Shown here in pieces: positions 10,238-21,300 of a stretch of DNA of 64,000 nucleotides (position 1 is the first letter of the stretch; every line of letters begins with the position of its first letter). The translations under genes were made by a program, and so were the position numbers. Location of the stretch: contig JADQAV010000059.1 in NCBI GenBank assembly GCA_019775845.1, positions 1 to 64,000 of the forward strand. Direction: 5' to 3'. The notes beneath the pieces are model-generated. The model searched no databases and was not told the origin of the DNA. It saw only the letters and a list, made by a program, of their open reading frames with translations. The stretch comes from Myrmaecium sp. VS I D KN 1. Taxonomy: Eukaryota > Ascomycota > Dothideomycetes > Valsariales > Valsariaceae.

Positions 10238-11703
10238 TCAATCCAAACTCATCCTCTTCTTCCTCAACTCTCCAAACTCTCCCGCCTTTCCCGCCCCCGC
10301 CGTCTCCTGGAGCTCCAAGATATGGACGCGCGAGCCCGCATGCTCATGGCGGTCGATATAATCCTTGAGGCCCTTGCCAAAGTTGCAGAGACACACGATG
10401 GAGGTGGCGATGGTCATGGTGATGGTGAGGATGGCGATGAGGGCGAAGCAGGAGAGGACGGAGAGGGAGACAGCGTAGGCGGCGGCGGCGGAGTTGTGCA
10501 GGTGCATGATGATCAGCATGTAGACGAAGTAGGCGAGGGCGAGGAAGTAGGTGCACTGTACAGGTGACGGGTTGAGGTTAAGCAGCGCGTCAGTCAAAGC
10601 GAAAAGGGGAGGGGGGGTGCGTACCAGAACGAAGATCATGCCGATGCGGTTCTCGCGTCGACTGAAGAGGAGGGAGAGGAAGAGGATGGCGAGGGCGAAG
10701 ACGCCGCCGACGATGCTGAGGATGAAGTTCACGCTCGGGCTGGACAGGACGCTGGAGCAGTAGACGGCCAGGAAGCAGATGATGGCGTAGCAGTCCACCT
10801 TGAGGAGGACGGCGTAGAGCTGAGAAAAGAGGAGGAATGAGGTCAATCAGCATCCCACGGGTGGAGGATTTGTCCCACTCCACTCACCTGAAAAGAAACA
10901 TGACGCTTCCTCATCTTGACATCCGCGCCCACCTCCCGATAGGTACTCCAGCTCAGACTGCGCATGGCGCGCCAGGCCACACCCGCCAACACAACCGAGA
11001 AAACCGCCACAACAATCGGGATCGCAAGCAGCAACGGGCCAACCCGACTCCAGACCGTAACCGACTTATCATAAAGGTACCCCGCATCGCTCATGGCCGC
11101 CGCCGCACCCTCAACCTGGTCGCGCTGAAAGACGGCGTGGAAGAGCAGGCCGAGGTTGAAGACGCACGCGGCGCTGATCTGGATCGTGGAGCGGAGCCGG
11201 ATCGCGTCGCCGATGTACAGCAGCTGGAATACGACGGAGAAGGCGAAGAGGCCCAGGTTCGTCGGCACCGTCCGCGCCGTCGGCACCCGGCTCGCCGTCG
11301 TGGGCCGCAGGTACGCCTTCCATTCGACGAAGACGACCCTGTGGTGAGGAACGTCCGGGCCAGTGGGGCCCGGGGTGAGTCAGCCTAGGTCTCCCACATA
11401 ACATGGATACGCACACGGACGCCTCCGGGTCCGTTCGGAAAGATGTAGCTCACGGGCTTTGAGGCTTGGGCTTGGGCTTTGGGCTGGACTGGGCGGGGGC
11501 GGGGCGGAGGCGGAGGCGGAAGCGGGGGGTTTTCTCCACTATCACCACCACCTCCTCCGCCCCCCGGGGGAAAGAGAGAGGGAGAGAGAACTGTTCTCAT
11601 GGCGTTGTACTTACGATTGGCAGGCCAAGACGGCGATTCCCTGCAGAAGCGCAACGAGGAAGAAGAGTTTCAGCGAGCTAAACTGCCACGAAAGGAGCTG
11701 CAT
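10238..11703 (-). CDS. Multi-span membrane protein, UPF0658 Golgi-type family
   Basis: Four exons on the minus strand: 11703-11615, 11338-10888, 10819-10625 and 10555-10238, giving 350 residues with all junctions in frame. Donors are GTAAGT, GTGAGT and GTACGC; acceptors are ACAG, TCAG and ACAG. About eight hydrophobic spans are visible, the first right at the N-terminus. The segment TVPTNLGLFAF followed by RLRSTIQISAACVFNLGLL, and the KMRKRHVSFQLYAVLLKVD segment, resemble the fungal UPF0658 family, whose S. pombe member is placed in the Golgi. Function is unknown. The first intron (276 bases) is longer than the others. A small extra exon inside it is possible, since the alternative segment around 11450 is also open. 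The C-terminal 25 residues are hydrophilic and basic. Confidence 0.75.
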
Positions 11704-12002
11704 GGTGGGCTGGATGTGAAGTGAGGAAGCGAGGAAGCGAATGAGAAGAAATGAGAGGGCGAAGAAAAGGAACGAAACAAGAGGAGGGAATAGAAACCCC
11801 AGAAGAAGAAGAAGTCGAAGACTAAACGAGCGACTGGTCCTGATTAGGATGAAGACAAATCCAGGACAACGAGTGAGGGAAGGAGGGAGTGGGAGAGGGA
11901 GGGGAAGAAAACGAGCGACAAGTAAACCGGCAAAGCAAGAGAGAAAGAAAGAAAGAAAGGATCGTGAATGAATAATCGACTTCAAAGCGTGAGGTGGGTG
12001 AG

Positions 12003-12035
12003 TGGGCGAGGTGGGCGAGGTGGGCGAGGTGGGCG
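12003..12035. repeat. 9-base tandem repeat (GGGCGAGGT)
   Basis: Nearly four consecutive units of GTGGGCGAG/GGGCGAGGT lie in the upstream region of the UPF0658 gene. It is a plain minisatellite without coding sense. Confidence 0.8.
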
Positions 12036-12417
12036 ATTGAGTGGGGAAGAGGGGGGAAGGGAGAGAGAGGAGAACGAACGTCTCCCCTCAATCCCCCCTA
12101 CTCTCTGTGCACATATTTAGATCACAGCAGAGAGAGAGGGGACGCACACACACTTACGCGTTCAGCCTTACGGTAAGGCGAGTAACGAGGTGGAGTAAAG
12201 AAAAAAAAGGGGGGGAAGATGGGAAAGGGGAAGGGGAGCTTGGGCCTCTTTGGATCCCGTGTGTGGGACTCCCCCGCCGCGTATAAACAACTAGGTACAG
12301 TGTATACCCCCGTTTCTTTTTATAGCAGCAGTAATGGGGTGAAGTATATGTGGAGAGAGTATATCTGATCCAGGTCTATGTACCTGGTCAATTATCCAGG
12401 GAGAAGCTGAAGGGTTA

Positions 12418-12450
12418 AGACGTGAAGGGAAAGACGTGAAGGGAAAGACG
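12418..12450. repeat. Short direct repeat, GACGTGAAGGGAAA twice
   Basis: Two exact copies of a 14-base unit followed by a partial third (GACGTTC). There is no evident function. Confidence 0.75.
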
Positions 12451-13793
12451 TTCGCACCCTCCCTCCTAGTGTAGTAACCGGCAAAAAAAGACGGCATCAG
12501 TGCACTGGATTCAGTGAATTTTCCACTACTTCTAATAGATAACGTGCCTGACGGCCATATGTAATGCGGCCTACCTAGTTTTCCTGGTCAACGGGGGCTA
12601 GCTTGCAGGAGCCAGGCCGGATTCCTATTCAAGCAGATAGTCGTATTGGCCGCCACTATATCGTTACTTTCTATACGATATACGGTAGAAATATAGTAGG
12701 AGTATTAACTGGTCGGTACAACTTCGAAGTAGTAACTTCAGTGGCTTCTGCCGTCTACTTTACTAAGGGTACTCAATGCTAGCGGATTTACTAGGTAATT
12801 AAATATCTATCTAAACCGTTGGGGAGACCAAGCCGCATCGCATACGGCCGTCAAACACGTTCTCGTGCCAGGATAGTCGACAGACCATACTATCAACGTT
12901 ACTTAGTCTAACGACTCCTCATCTCCGTTTCATGGCACCATGAGAGAGCAGGCAATAGGTAATGAGACCGGCCAACCAAAGAAGGAAAAGAAAAGCCAAA
13001 ATGTTCAAGATCGATGGAGACACAACCACAAAAACATCCACAAGACGATACACGATCAACCAGCAGACTCAGTCCTAGTAACTCCACCATAACCACCCAC
13101 ACCCCACCGACAAAAGAGACGGAGCAGTCAGACCATCCAGCCAAGACAGTCGACCCAACATCAACTCTCAAATGGAGAAGGTAGACGGCAACGGAACGCC
13201 ACGTGCCGTCATCATCCCAGGGAGCTCGGATGATCCCATGCTCGCCGTAACTTACTGGCCAGGGGAAAGTACAATATGCTCACGCTGACACCAGTGGTGG
13301 TGGTGCTCGGTAGATCAGGTGCGCTGCGACTGATGCTGACATGAAGATTCGGACCACGGAAGTGCTTCCGAAGGTACTGCCAGGGTTGGAAGTGTGGAGG
13401 TGCTGCGCGCTGTATTCAGACGGGAAGAGGAGGTGTGATGGGGGTACAGCGTCGTACAGTAAGTATCATTTGTGATCATGTCAAGGAAGCAAAGTGCGTG
13501 AACATAGTCAGCAGACCTTCATTCAGAAAAGAGAGAGCAAAATAAGAAGAAGAAAAAAAGGGGTCGGATAGGGAATGCAGAGATCGACGGATATAAACAA
13601 GCCAGCTGAAATCTCGAAGAACGAGGTAGAGAATGCGTGGACATACAATATCTCTCTAACTATTAATTGACATAAATTCACAGAACATGTGCACCAAGAA
13701 GCAGTGAAGCGCGCAAGCATGTATATGAATAAGTATGTATTGTCCCGTATATATGAAATCCTTCTGTACCTCTACCTACAGCTACGACCAAAG

Positions 13794-15170
13794 CTACGCC
13801 CACGCCCACCCCTCCTCCTCCAGACTCAGCGGCGTGAGTCCAACAAGACGCTCCTCCCTCATCTCCCTCCGTTCCTCCTCCTCCGGATCCTGCAGCGCCT
13901 CGCCCTCCTCAGCCTCATCTTCAAACCACCGATCCCTCAGCAACGCCGCCACCGTCTTTCGCTCTCCATCATCCCAGCGGAGGCAGCCCTCCACAAACGC
14001 ACGATCGCGCGGTTCCAGCAGCACTTCATCTTCGTCGACGTTATACTCATCCACCACTCGCTCCATCTCCTCCATATCCCCCCACCACTCCGCCGGTGGA
14101 TCTCCACAGCGCCGCCGCTGCACGTCCAGCACCGCCATCGGCCGGCGCTCGTCCTCGCCGTCCTTGCCTGAGCTTCCGCGGGGGCGGAACGGTTGGTAGT
14201 CGTTTCCGGCCATGAGGCTGATCATCTACAGATGGAAATGGGTCGTTAGCTACCGAAGCGGATGAATGAGGAATGGAAGGTATGACGAACCGTGACACCG
14301 AAAGCCCACACATCCACCGCCTTTCCCCACGACCGATCGAGCAGAGCCTCCGGAGCGCGGAAGATAGCCGCGTTGACGAGGGAGCCGGGGATGGTGTGGG
14401 TGTGAGTGGCATGGGGACCGAGGTGCACCGCCTGTGCGAAGTCACCCAGGACGACGGACGCGAAGCGGTTGCGGTAGGCTCCTGTCTGCGACGTGGACGG
14501 GCTGGCGTAGTTGACGAAGATGTTGTCGGGCTTGAGGTCTGGTTGTTGAGGATGTGAGTGAGTGAGTGGGTGATTGAAGGGGCTGGAGGGAGGGAACGAA
14601 CCGGTATGCACCCATCCTCTTTCATGCATGACCTGCAGTCCTTCGAGCACGGCGCGGGCTACGGCGTGCAGCTCGATCCGGTTCAGACGCCGGGCCTTGG
14701 CGGCGGAGAGCAGGTTGTCGTCGTAGTACTGAAGCACGAGAGCGGGTGGGTGGTGGTGGTGGTGATGGTGATGGTAGTGATCGCCGTTAGCCTCTTCAGG
14801 GTAACAACACTCGTCTAGGAGCTGCCGGATCCGTGGCTGATGACGGAAGAGACGGAGAAAGGTGCGCTCGCGGTCGAGAAAGGACGATGGGGCTGTCTTG
14901 ATGATGACGGGGGTGCAGGTGGGGGAGCTGGTAGGATGAGGTCAGTCGATGCGTGAGAAGTGTACACAGCGCTTGAAGACAGCAGAAGATTGAGGGCGAA
15001 GTGGCAGTGAGGTTGACTGACAGGACTTGGGCTTTCCAGATGTCACTATCGCGCCAGTTGCGGATGTGTTTGGTAATCTTGTAGCTGGCCAGGCGGCCTC
15101 GAATGATAGAGCCGACGGTCAGTTTATGGAAGGGAGAGTTGGCGGTCGTGTTGGTATTGGTCATGGTCAC
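13794..15170 (-). CDS. Protein kinase-like protein with unusual catalytic motifs
   Basis: Four exons: 15170-15022, 14927-14602, 14538-14291 and 14225-13794, totalling 384 residues with in-frame joins. Donors are GTCAGT, GTTCGT and GTTCGT. The kinase fold is recognisable from VIIK (Lys60), Glu70, the catalytic loop HTDLKPDN (His157, Asp159, Asn164) split by an intron, GDFAQ (the DFG motif as DFA, Asp191), and the APE motif RAPEAL near 220. The glycine-rich loop is hard to see: the N-terminal GSIIRGRL stretch is the only candidate. Lys, both Asp and Asn are retained, so it could be active despite DFG to DFA and HRD to HTD. A run of eight His follows residue 101. The C-terminal half is rich in Glu/Asp. 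The substrate is unknown. An in-frame ATG two codons downstream (15164) is an equal start. Confidence 0.82.
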
Positions 15171-18100
15171 GGAGTCTGCTGTCGATAGCTGGTTGAGGAA
15201 GCGGCTGAGAAAGACTGCAGAGAGTCGTAAAGAAGGAGGCTTGGTGAGGGGCTTTTAAATGAATGAGCGAGCGGTGAATAGGATAGCAGGGACAGAGAAG
15301 TGACAAGGCCGGGAGAGGTCTTGGGCGCGTGGACCTGGCCGATTTGTTCTCTGGACAACTGGGCGATTGGACGACTGGTGAGAATTCACCGGCGAAGGAG
15401 AGTAGGTAGTAGGTGTGTCGGGTCGTGCGAGGGCAAAGGGACAGGACGTCGTCATGGTCGCGATTGGGTTGCGCAAGTGTTGCGACTGCCGGATGGAACA
15501 CGCTCGTCTCGTCCTTCGGCCCCCTTTCGTCCCTTCCGTCGCTGTCGCCCCTATCGTCGTCACTTATCTCCCACCAACCGTCGCTCTCCGGTCGAAGGAC
15601 GGAAAAGGTTCAGTGTGATGTGGATGGGAAGGCGTAGTGTTGTACTGGTACATCCAGGAGCTCCGGTGCGATTTATGTACGTCAGGGCCATGACACCGGA
15701 AAAGGATGTTGGGCACGCGACAGGTGGAAGCATGGAGAGTAGGATGCGTCATTGGATGCCTGGTCGGATAGGCCACAGTAGATGTTTGACCGGTGTTATG
15801 GTATGATGGCTGAGGTCGTTGACAGATGGTGGGATGCCGGGATGCACGTACTGTATGCATGTCTACCCAAACATTGATCTCCGTCCGAGTCCCAATGTGA
15901 GCGCTCATACCGAGGTCAGTAACACCGTAGCCACATCCCTCAGGCTGATGGGTATGGTTCTCGGGCAGCAAGGGGACGGGCCGTCCAATAGCTGCAGATG
16001 GTCTCGGATGGAGGGGGAGAAGGAGGGGAGGGGAGGGGTAGGTGTGTGACATGGATTCGAGGCAGCCATCTCTCATCCGGCCTGGGGAGCTCCTGGATTC
16101 TCCATGCGAACCGCCGCCGGCTTGTCACCTTGCATGCTTGCCACCGACCCAACATGGCAGGCAGTCGCGTGAGCTTTGTGAATGTGAACGCTTGGTGGCA
16201 GCTGCTCGGAGGAGTACAAAAACGCCGGATGCGCTCATCCCTTCAGGCTCCAGCCTCCGTGCCCGCGGTGCTGTGTCGCCGTGTATTCTCCAGGGCTGGA
16301 GCGACAGCAGTGTATCAGGTGGGAGCAAATGGTCACACAAGTTTCGGTGTTTACTGTTTGTATGTATATACGTACTTCTCAAATAGGCAATCCGGAGGTC
16401 CCTATCGGACAGCACTTTAGAATCAAAATCTCGGCTGAACTACCTTAACCTCCATCCTCATCATCCTCTCACCGGGACGTACATGACTGCCTTACGGATT
16501 TTCTGTAGCCAACGCATCTCTCTTCTTGATTGTTTGATGACAAAATATCCAGAATGGGCGAAACTCTATATGGTCCTATATAGGCCTTAGCACTACACCA
16601 CTCAATAAGTACGTTGCCCACATTTAGTAGATCATTAAGTAAAAAGAAACACCTCCGACTCCCTGTCTGCTAGCAACCCCCTTGCCAAAAGACTCTAGAT
16701 TGTCAAGCCTGCAAGAACCACCTTTTTCCCACCAGGCAGATTCTCATGTACGTAAAAACTGCCTAAGTACAGTACCTACCCTCTCCTTCCCAGCCAGCAA
16801 AGCTCATGCATGTGCGTAATGCGCGTCTTACGTCACTCGGCGCCACCTACAGCCCACTGCGATGGTCCTATCCGGACAACTGGTGCTGTTGATGCCTAGA
16901 ATCCCACACGATAAGCCTGAGGCAGGGTCTACAGCTACTACATACTATGTGATGGGCTGCAGGTCCCGTCAGCTGTGTTCGATTATACATTCAGGTCAAG
17001 GAAATATCCGGGCCTTTGGCTGTTGTTAGGACTAGCTTACTTATAGTTCCAGCGACGGTGTATGTGTTCCAGATACGAATATCTACCGTAAGGTACCTAG
17101 TTACCGTGGGCGGTCATGGATCCTAGGTCATATATGTACATACAACACTACTAACATACTTGTCGTTGAAGGTGGAATCGATATCAAAACACCGACTATT
17201 CTACAGCCTTCCTCTACTCGCCTAATCTACTCCTTCGTGTGCAGTCTTCATAACGCCGCCTGAGAATCTACCAAATGGCTCGCCAGAGACGCTAGTCGCG
17301 TATGCTCGACTGATCCGTACGGCCCGCTGTGGACAATCGAGCGAGATGCTACGCTGATAAAGTGAGCAGGCCTCCCGTTGTTGCTGAAGTGACAAGGGAA
17401 GCGTCCGGGTAAATCCTCTGCGGGTCGGTATTCCAGTCAAGTATTGCATTTCAGCATTTCTAACTGCAGCCTTTCGATCGTGCCGTGCCGAAATCGTGCC
17501 TAAAGCGTGGGCAAGTGAGTGAATGCATGCCCTGTGACTGAACACCTTCCCGTCCAGAATTTGGCTGTCAGACGTGAGAGCTGTGGCGAGAAGGTGAACT
17601 CTAGAGCACTCGGAATAGGCTTCTTTGGTACTTTACAAGCCTCTCCTGACATGCGAAGTCACATCGCCGTTCAGGGTCTGGAATATACTCGTTCGGCTAC
17701 TCCACTTCTCCGTGTTCAAACTCTCGAGCGCCTATGGTTCCCCCACTTCTTGGACTGTGAACTATCTGGCTCGAACGCAGGCTGAAAGGGAGCTCGTATA
17801 TACGCCCTTACCATCTTCAAACACGGAACAAGGCGCCGCGCGCGATGTGATGGGTTTGTTTTGGGAGTGGGTTGGCCTGGAGGGGTTGTGTTGGTTGAGG
17901 AGGAGAGATATGTTAGCTAGGATGCTTGGGGGCTGGACTGACTTGCATGGATGGCATTGTTTTGAATATAAGGAACCGATTTCGTGGAGTGTTTTGCTCT
18001 ATTATATAGACTGCTACCGCATTATCCCTCCATCACGAGTATCCCAGAGAAGGGTTCTCCGATCTTGATTCTATACGGATAAAATGCCATTTTTCTAAGT

Positions 18101-18346
18101 AGATTGATACTACACATGTAATCATAATCACCTAGTCACGTCTACAAACTGATCCCATCACAGAACTTGAATATTTACCTTCCTTGAAGCCTAAACATAT
18201 CAAGGGTATCCTGCTACCGAAACAAAACAAAACGACATACACGACCCGAAACAATCTCGCCAATCTCAAGCGAAACAAACCACCGAAAAAGGAAGAAAGT
18301 CGTTACAAAGTCATAAACTCATACAGGCTCGGTCGGTTAATCATCA
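15171..18346. other. Gene-poor region of 3.2 kb
   Basis: The first 100-200 bases should include the kinase promoter. The rest shows only short frames of 60-170 codons without motifs, and the sequence between about 16420 and 18300 is less GC-rich than the genes. From 18180 onward the A-rich sequence is probably the 3' UTR of the minus-strand HeLo gene. I see no gene, tRNA or element here. Confidence 0.55.
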
Positions 18347-21300
18347 TCACGCACACCCCACCCCCGCCGCCTCCCTCCTCTCCCGGCCCACCTTCACCAC
18401 ACCATCCGACACCGACGGAGGAGCAGCGGCGGAAGCCGCAACAGCAGGGATCATCTTCGCACCACCATTGCCACCACCACCATCACCACCACCAAGACCC
18501 AACCCCGCCATCTCCCGGCCCAGCCCATCCATCTCCAGCGCCAAATCAACAAGGTACCGCTGCTGCTTGCGGCCGGGGAAGCAGACTTCGGCGTCGTGCC
18601 CGTCAGGCGCAACGTTGCGCCCCAGCGGCGGAGGCACCCCCTCCAGCACCGTTGCCGCCGCCGCCGCCGCCGTCTCCGCGCCCGGTAACCGGACCACGCG
18701 CGCGCGCAGGGTGCGGCGGATATCCTCGAGCAGGACCTCCATGGGGCAGAGGTAGGTCAGCCGCAGACGGTCGCACCAGGCGAGGACGTGGCCGCAGACT
18801 TTGCCCTCGGCGTCGTCGATGATCCAGGCACCTGAGTCGCCGCCGACTACATTTAGGCAGTGTCAGTTAGCCACAACTCGAGGGACAGAAGAAAAGGGTC
18901 AGGACAAGTACTCACCTCCAAACCCCCCCATCACCGTCCAACTCCGACTCATGCTCCGCCGACCCCAGATGCGCACCGCGCTCATCGCCGCCCCGACCAC
19001 GCCGCCCGTGAGCCCGCTCGTGCGCGCCAGGCAATGCACGCGCAGGCCCGCCAGCTCGCTCGCCCCGCGCACCGCAACAGGATACTCGTCTTCTCCTTCC
19101 CGCTGGGCGGCAGGAGGGAGGCCACGCCAGCGCGCCCCGCCGCGGACGACGTTGCGGCGTTCCGTCAGCAGCCGTTCGGGTCCGATGTCCAGGACCACCC
19201 AGTCAACCTCGTGGCGAACGCCCCGCATCGTGCGGCGGCGGATGCCGGAGCTGGCGTGCACTTCCGCGAACAAATGGCTGGCCAGATGCTCCTCGTCGCG
19301 GTCTTCCTCGGAAGGGAAGAAGGATGGATCGACGTCGTCGATTGCGGGCTGCGTGAAGGAGATCTCTTTGCGGTAAGAGCGGTCCGGCGTCTCAGCCGGT
19401 GGAGGTATGCCAGGGACATCGCCGATGGTGGACGCCGCAGAAGAGGCAAGGGACATCGCATCGTCGTCGTCGTCGTTCAGCTCCTCCGAGGAGTCAGCCT
19501 CGTACTCGCTCGTCCCAGCCTCTGCGTCACTATCGTATAACCAGTCGTTCCCCTCCTCATCGTCATCGGCATCATCGTCGCTGATCTCGAACCTGCCGTC
19601 CATGACGCCTTCGCCGATCTCCAGCGCTTCCTGACCGCCAACGCCAACGATCCAGTCCGCGCCCTTGCTAGAGCTTCGCACAGGCAGCGAGTCCTCAATA
19701 TGACCTTCCGCCCCCAGGGCAGCGTCTGCGCCTTCATCCACCCCTTCATCATCTTCCTCCCCCTCCTCTTCCTCCGACGGCGCATCCAGCGCATGATGCA
19801 CGCTCATCCCCATCAGCTCGCCATCGACCTCAATCAAGCCACCAAAGCTCACAGGCGGGAGATGTCCGACCTCCTCGCGCCACGCACCGATGCTCGCACC
19901 GCAAGTGGGGTGGGACTGGTAGTGCGGGTTCAGCGGCTGCAAGGAGCAGGAGTGTCCGGCTTTGGGGGGATCATCCGGCCGTGAGGGCGGCGGCGGGGGC
20001 GGGGGCGCCATGGACCGACGGGCGCGGGAACGCTTGGCGGACGGGGCGGCGGCGCGCTTGGCTTTGGAGCGGCGGACCGTGCCCCGGCGGACTTTGAGAT
20101 AGAAGGTGGAGGTGTCGTAGACGAAACGCTTCTCGAGCACTTTGCGGACCTTGGGGACGGAGGTGCAGGTGACGAAGATGGTGGGCCGGATGACGGCGGG
20201 CGTGGCGCCGACGGCGAGGAGGTCGATGCTGATGGTTTCGGGGGAGTCGCGCAGCGCGTGGGCGACGAGCTTCTCGAGACGGGGGAGGTAGGAGTCGTGC
20301 CAGAGGGTGGTGACTTCGGAGGGGAAGTGATGGTGAGGATGGATATGGAGTTTAGGCTTGGTGGGGGATCTCGGTTGATTGGACGGGAGACAGGCGGTAA
20401 CATGCAAGTTAGTGGGAGGAGGGATGCGCGTCTCTACGCCCTCTTCAGCCGGCGTTCGAAGCAGGCGGTTCGATTCCACGGTCGATGTCGGTAGTGTCGA
20501 CGCCGGGTTTGTCAATGACCTGCTCTGCGACGCGAATCCAGATGCAACAGCAGCCTGTCTCCGTCGCCATTGTTTCTGCAAAACAATGATCTTCCGCCGA
20601 TACTCTCTAAAGGAAATCTTGCCGCACCTCGCTCTCCAAGCACGCTGTATCGTGTTCGCAGCGGCGACAACCTTCTCCTTGTAAGCCTGCGTCTGGTTCA
20701 CCGTCGCAGGCGTGACAAGATTCGAGTTGCTTCGCCCGACGGGCGGAGGAGCTTCCCTCCTCGACGTGCCATCGTAAGGCCCATGCCAGTCGACCTCGCT
20801 CTCCGGACGCGCGCTCGCCGTGAACATCTCCACCCCGCCGCCAACATGACCTCGCAGCTCTTCCGCCGCCTTTTTCATCAAGCCACCAAGGTCCGTGGCA
20901 ACCGCCTGCGACCGCAGAACGTGGGTCTGAGACGACAGGAGAGACTCGCCTTTCCCCTCCTCCCCACCGAGAGGGTGCGACTCGCCCGCCCCCGGCAGCA
21001 TGCTCTTCTTCCGTCTGGCCGCGCTCGTGGTGAAGCCAGGGCCTGCCCTGCCCAGCGACCGAAGATCCTCGTCACTTTCGTCTTCATCGATCAAACAGCA
21101 CCGCTCCAACCGCTTCAAGACCCCCGCATATACCGGCGCCAGGAGGTCCTCGCCATCCCGGCCGTCCGTGGCCTCCACGGCGGTGAAGCAGCCTCGCACG
21201 GCCTGCATGTACGCCGAGCCGCACTTCGCCGCCAGCCGACGGATCCACAGCTCCTCCAGCCGCTGCTTGAAGTACTTCAGCGAGTACTTGGGCTTGAACA

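Larger units (their letters stand above)
11704..13793. other. Intergenic region between the UPF0658 and kinase genes
   Basis: About 2.1 kb. The first 450 bases are purine-rich on the plus strand (a pyrimidine-rich leader for the minus-strand UPF0658 gene). A 9-base tandem repeat lies near 12003-12035 and a two-copy repeat near 12418-12450. From about 12500 to 13500 the sequence is less GC-rich with only short frames. An 87-codon hydrophobic frame at 12908-13171 (minus) has no support beyond being open. I see no gene. Confidence 0.55.

Noticed and set aside
8934-10241. 435-codon minus-strand frame opposite the MFS gene
   Set aside because: Antisense of a clear transporter; its Asp/Glu/Gly/Arg-rich makeup is a reflection of GC-rich codon bias on the other strand.
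11440-11480. A possible extra exon in the UPF0658 gene (open segment around the SYIFPNGPGG reading)
   Set aside because: Its phase does not fit the next exon, whereas joining exon 1 directly to 11338 keeps frame; an alternative frame fits but gives an Arg-rich segment.
16420-17220. Lower-GC block considered as a decayed transposon
   Set aside because: No terminal repeats, target-site duplications or transposase-like frames could be seen.
20467-20477. GGTTCGATTCC, a tRNA T-arm-like string
   Set aside because: Lies inside the HeLo-protease coding frame and lacks the rest of a tRNA.
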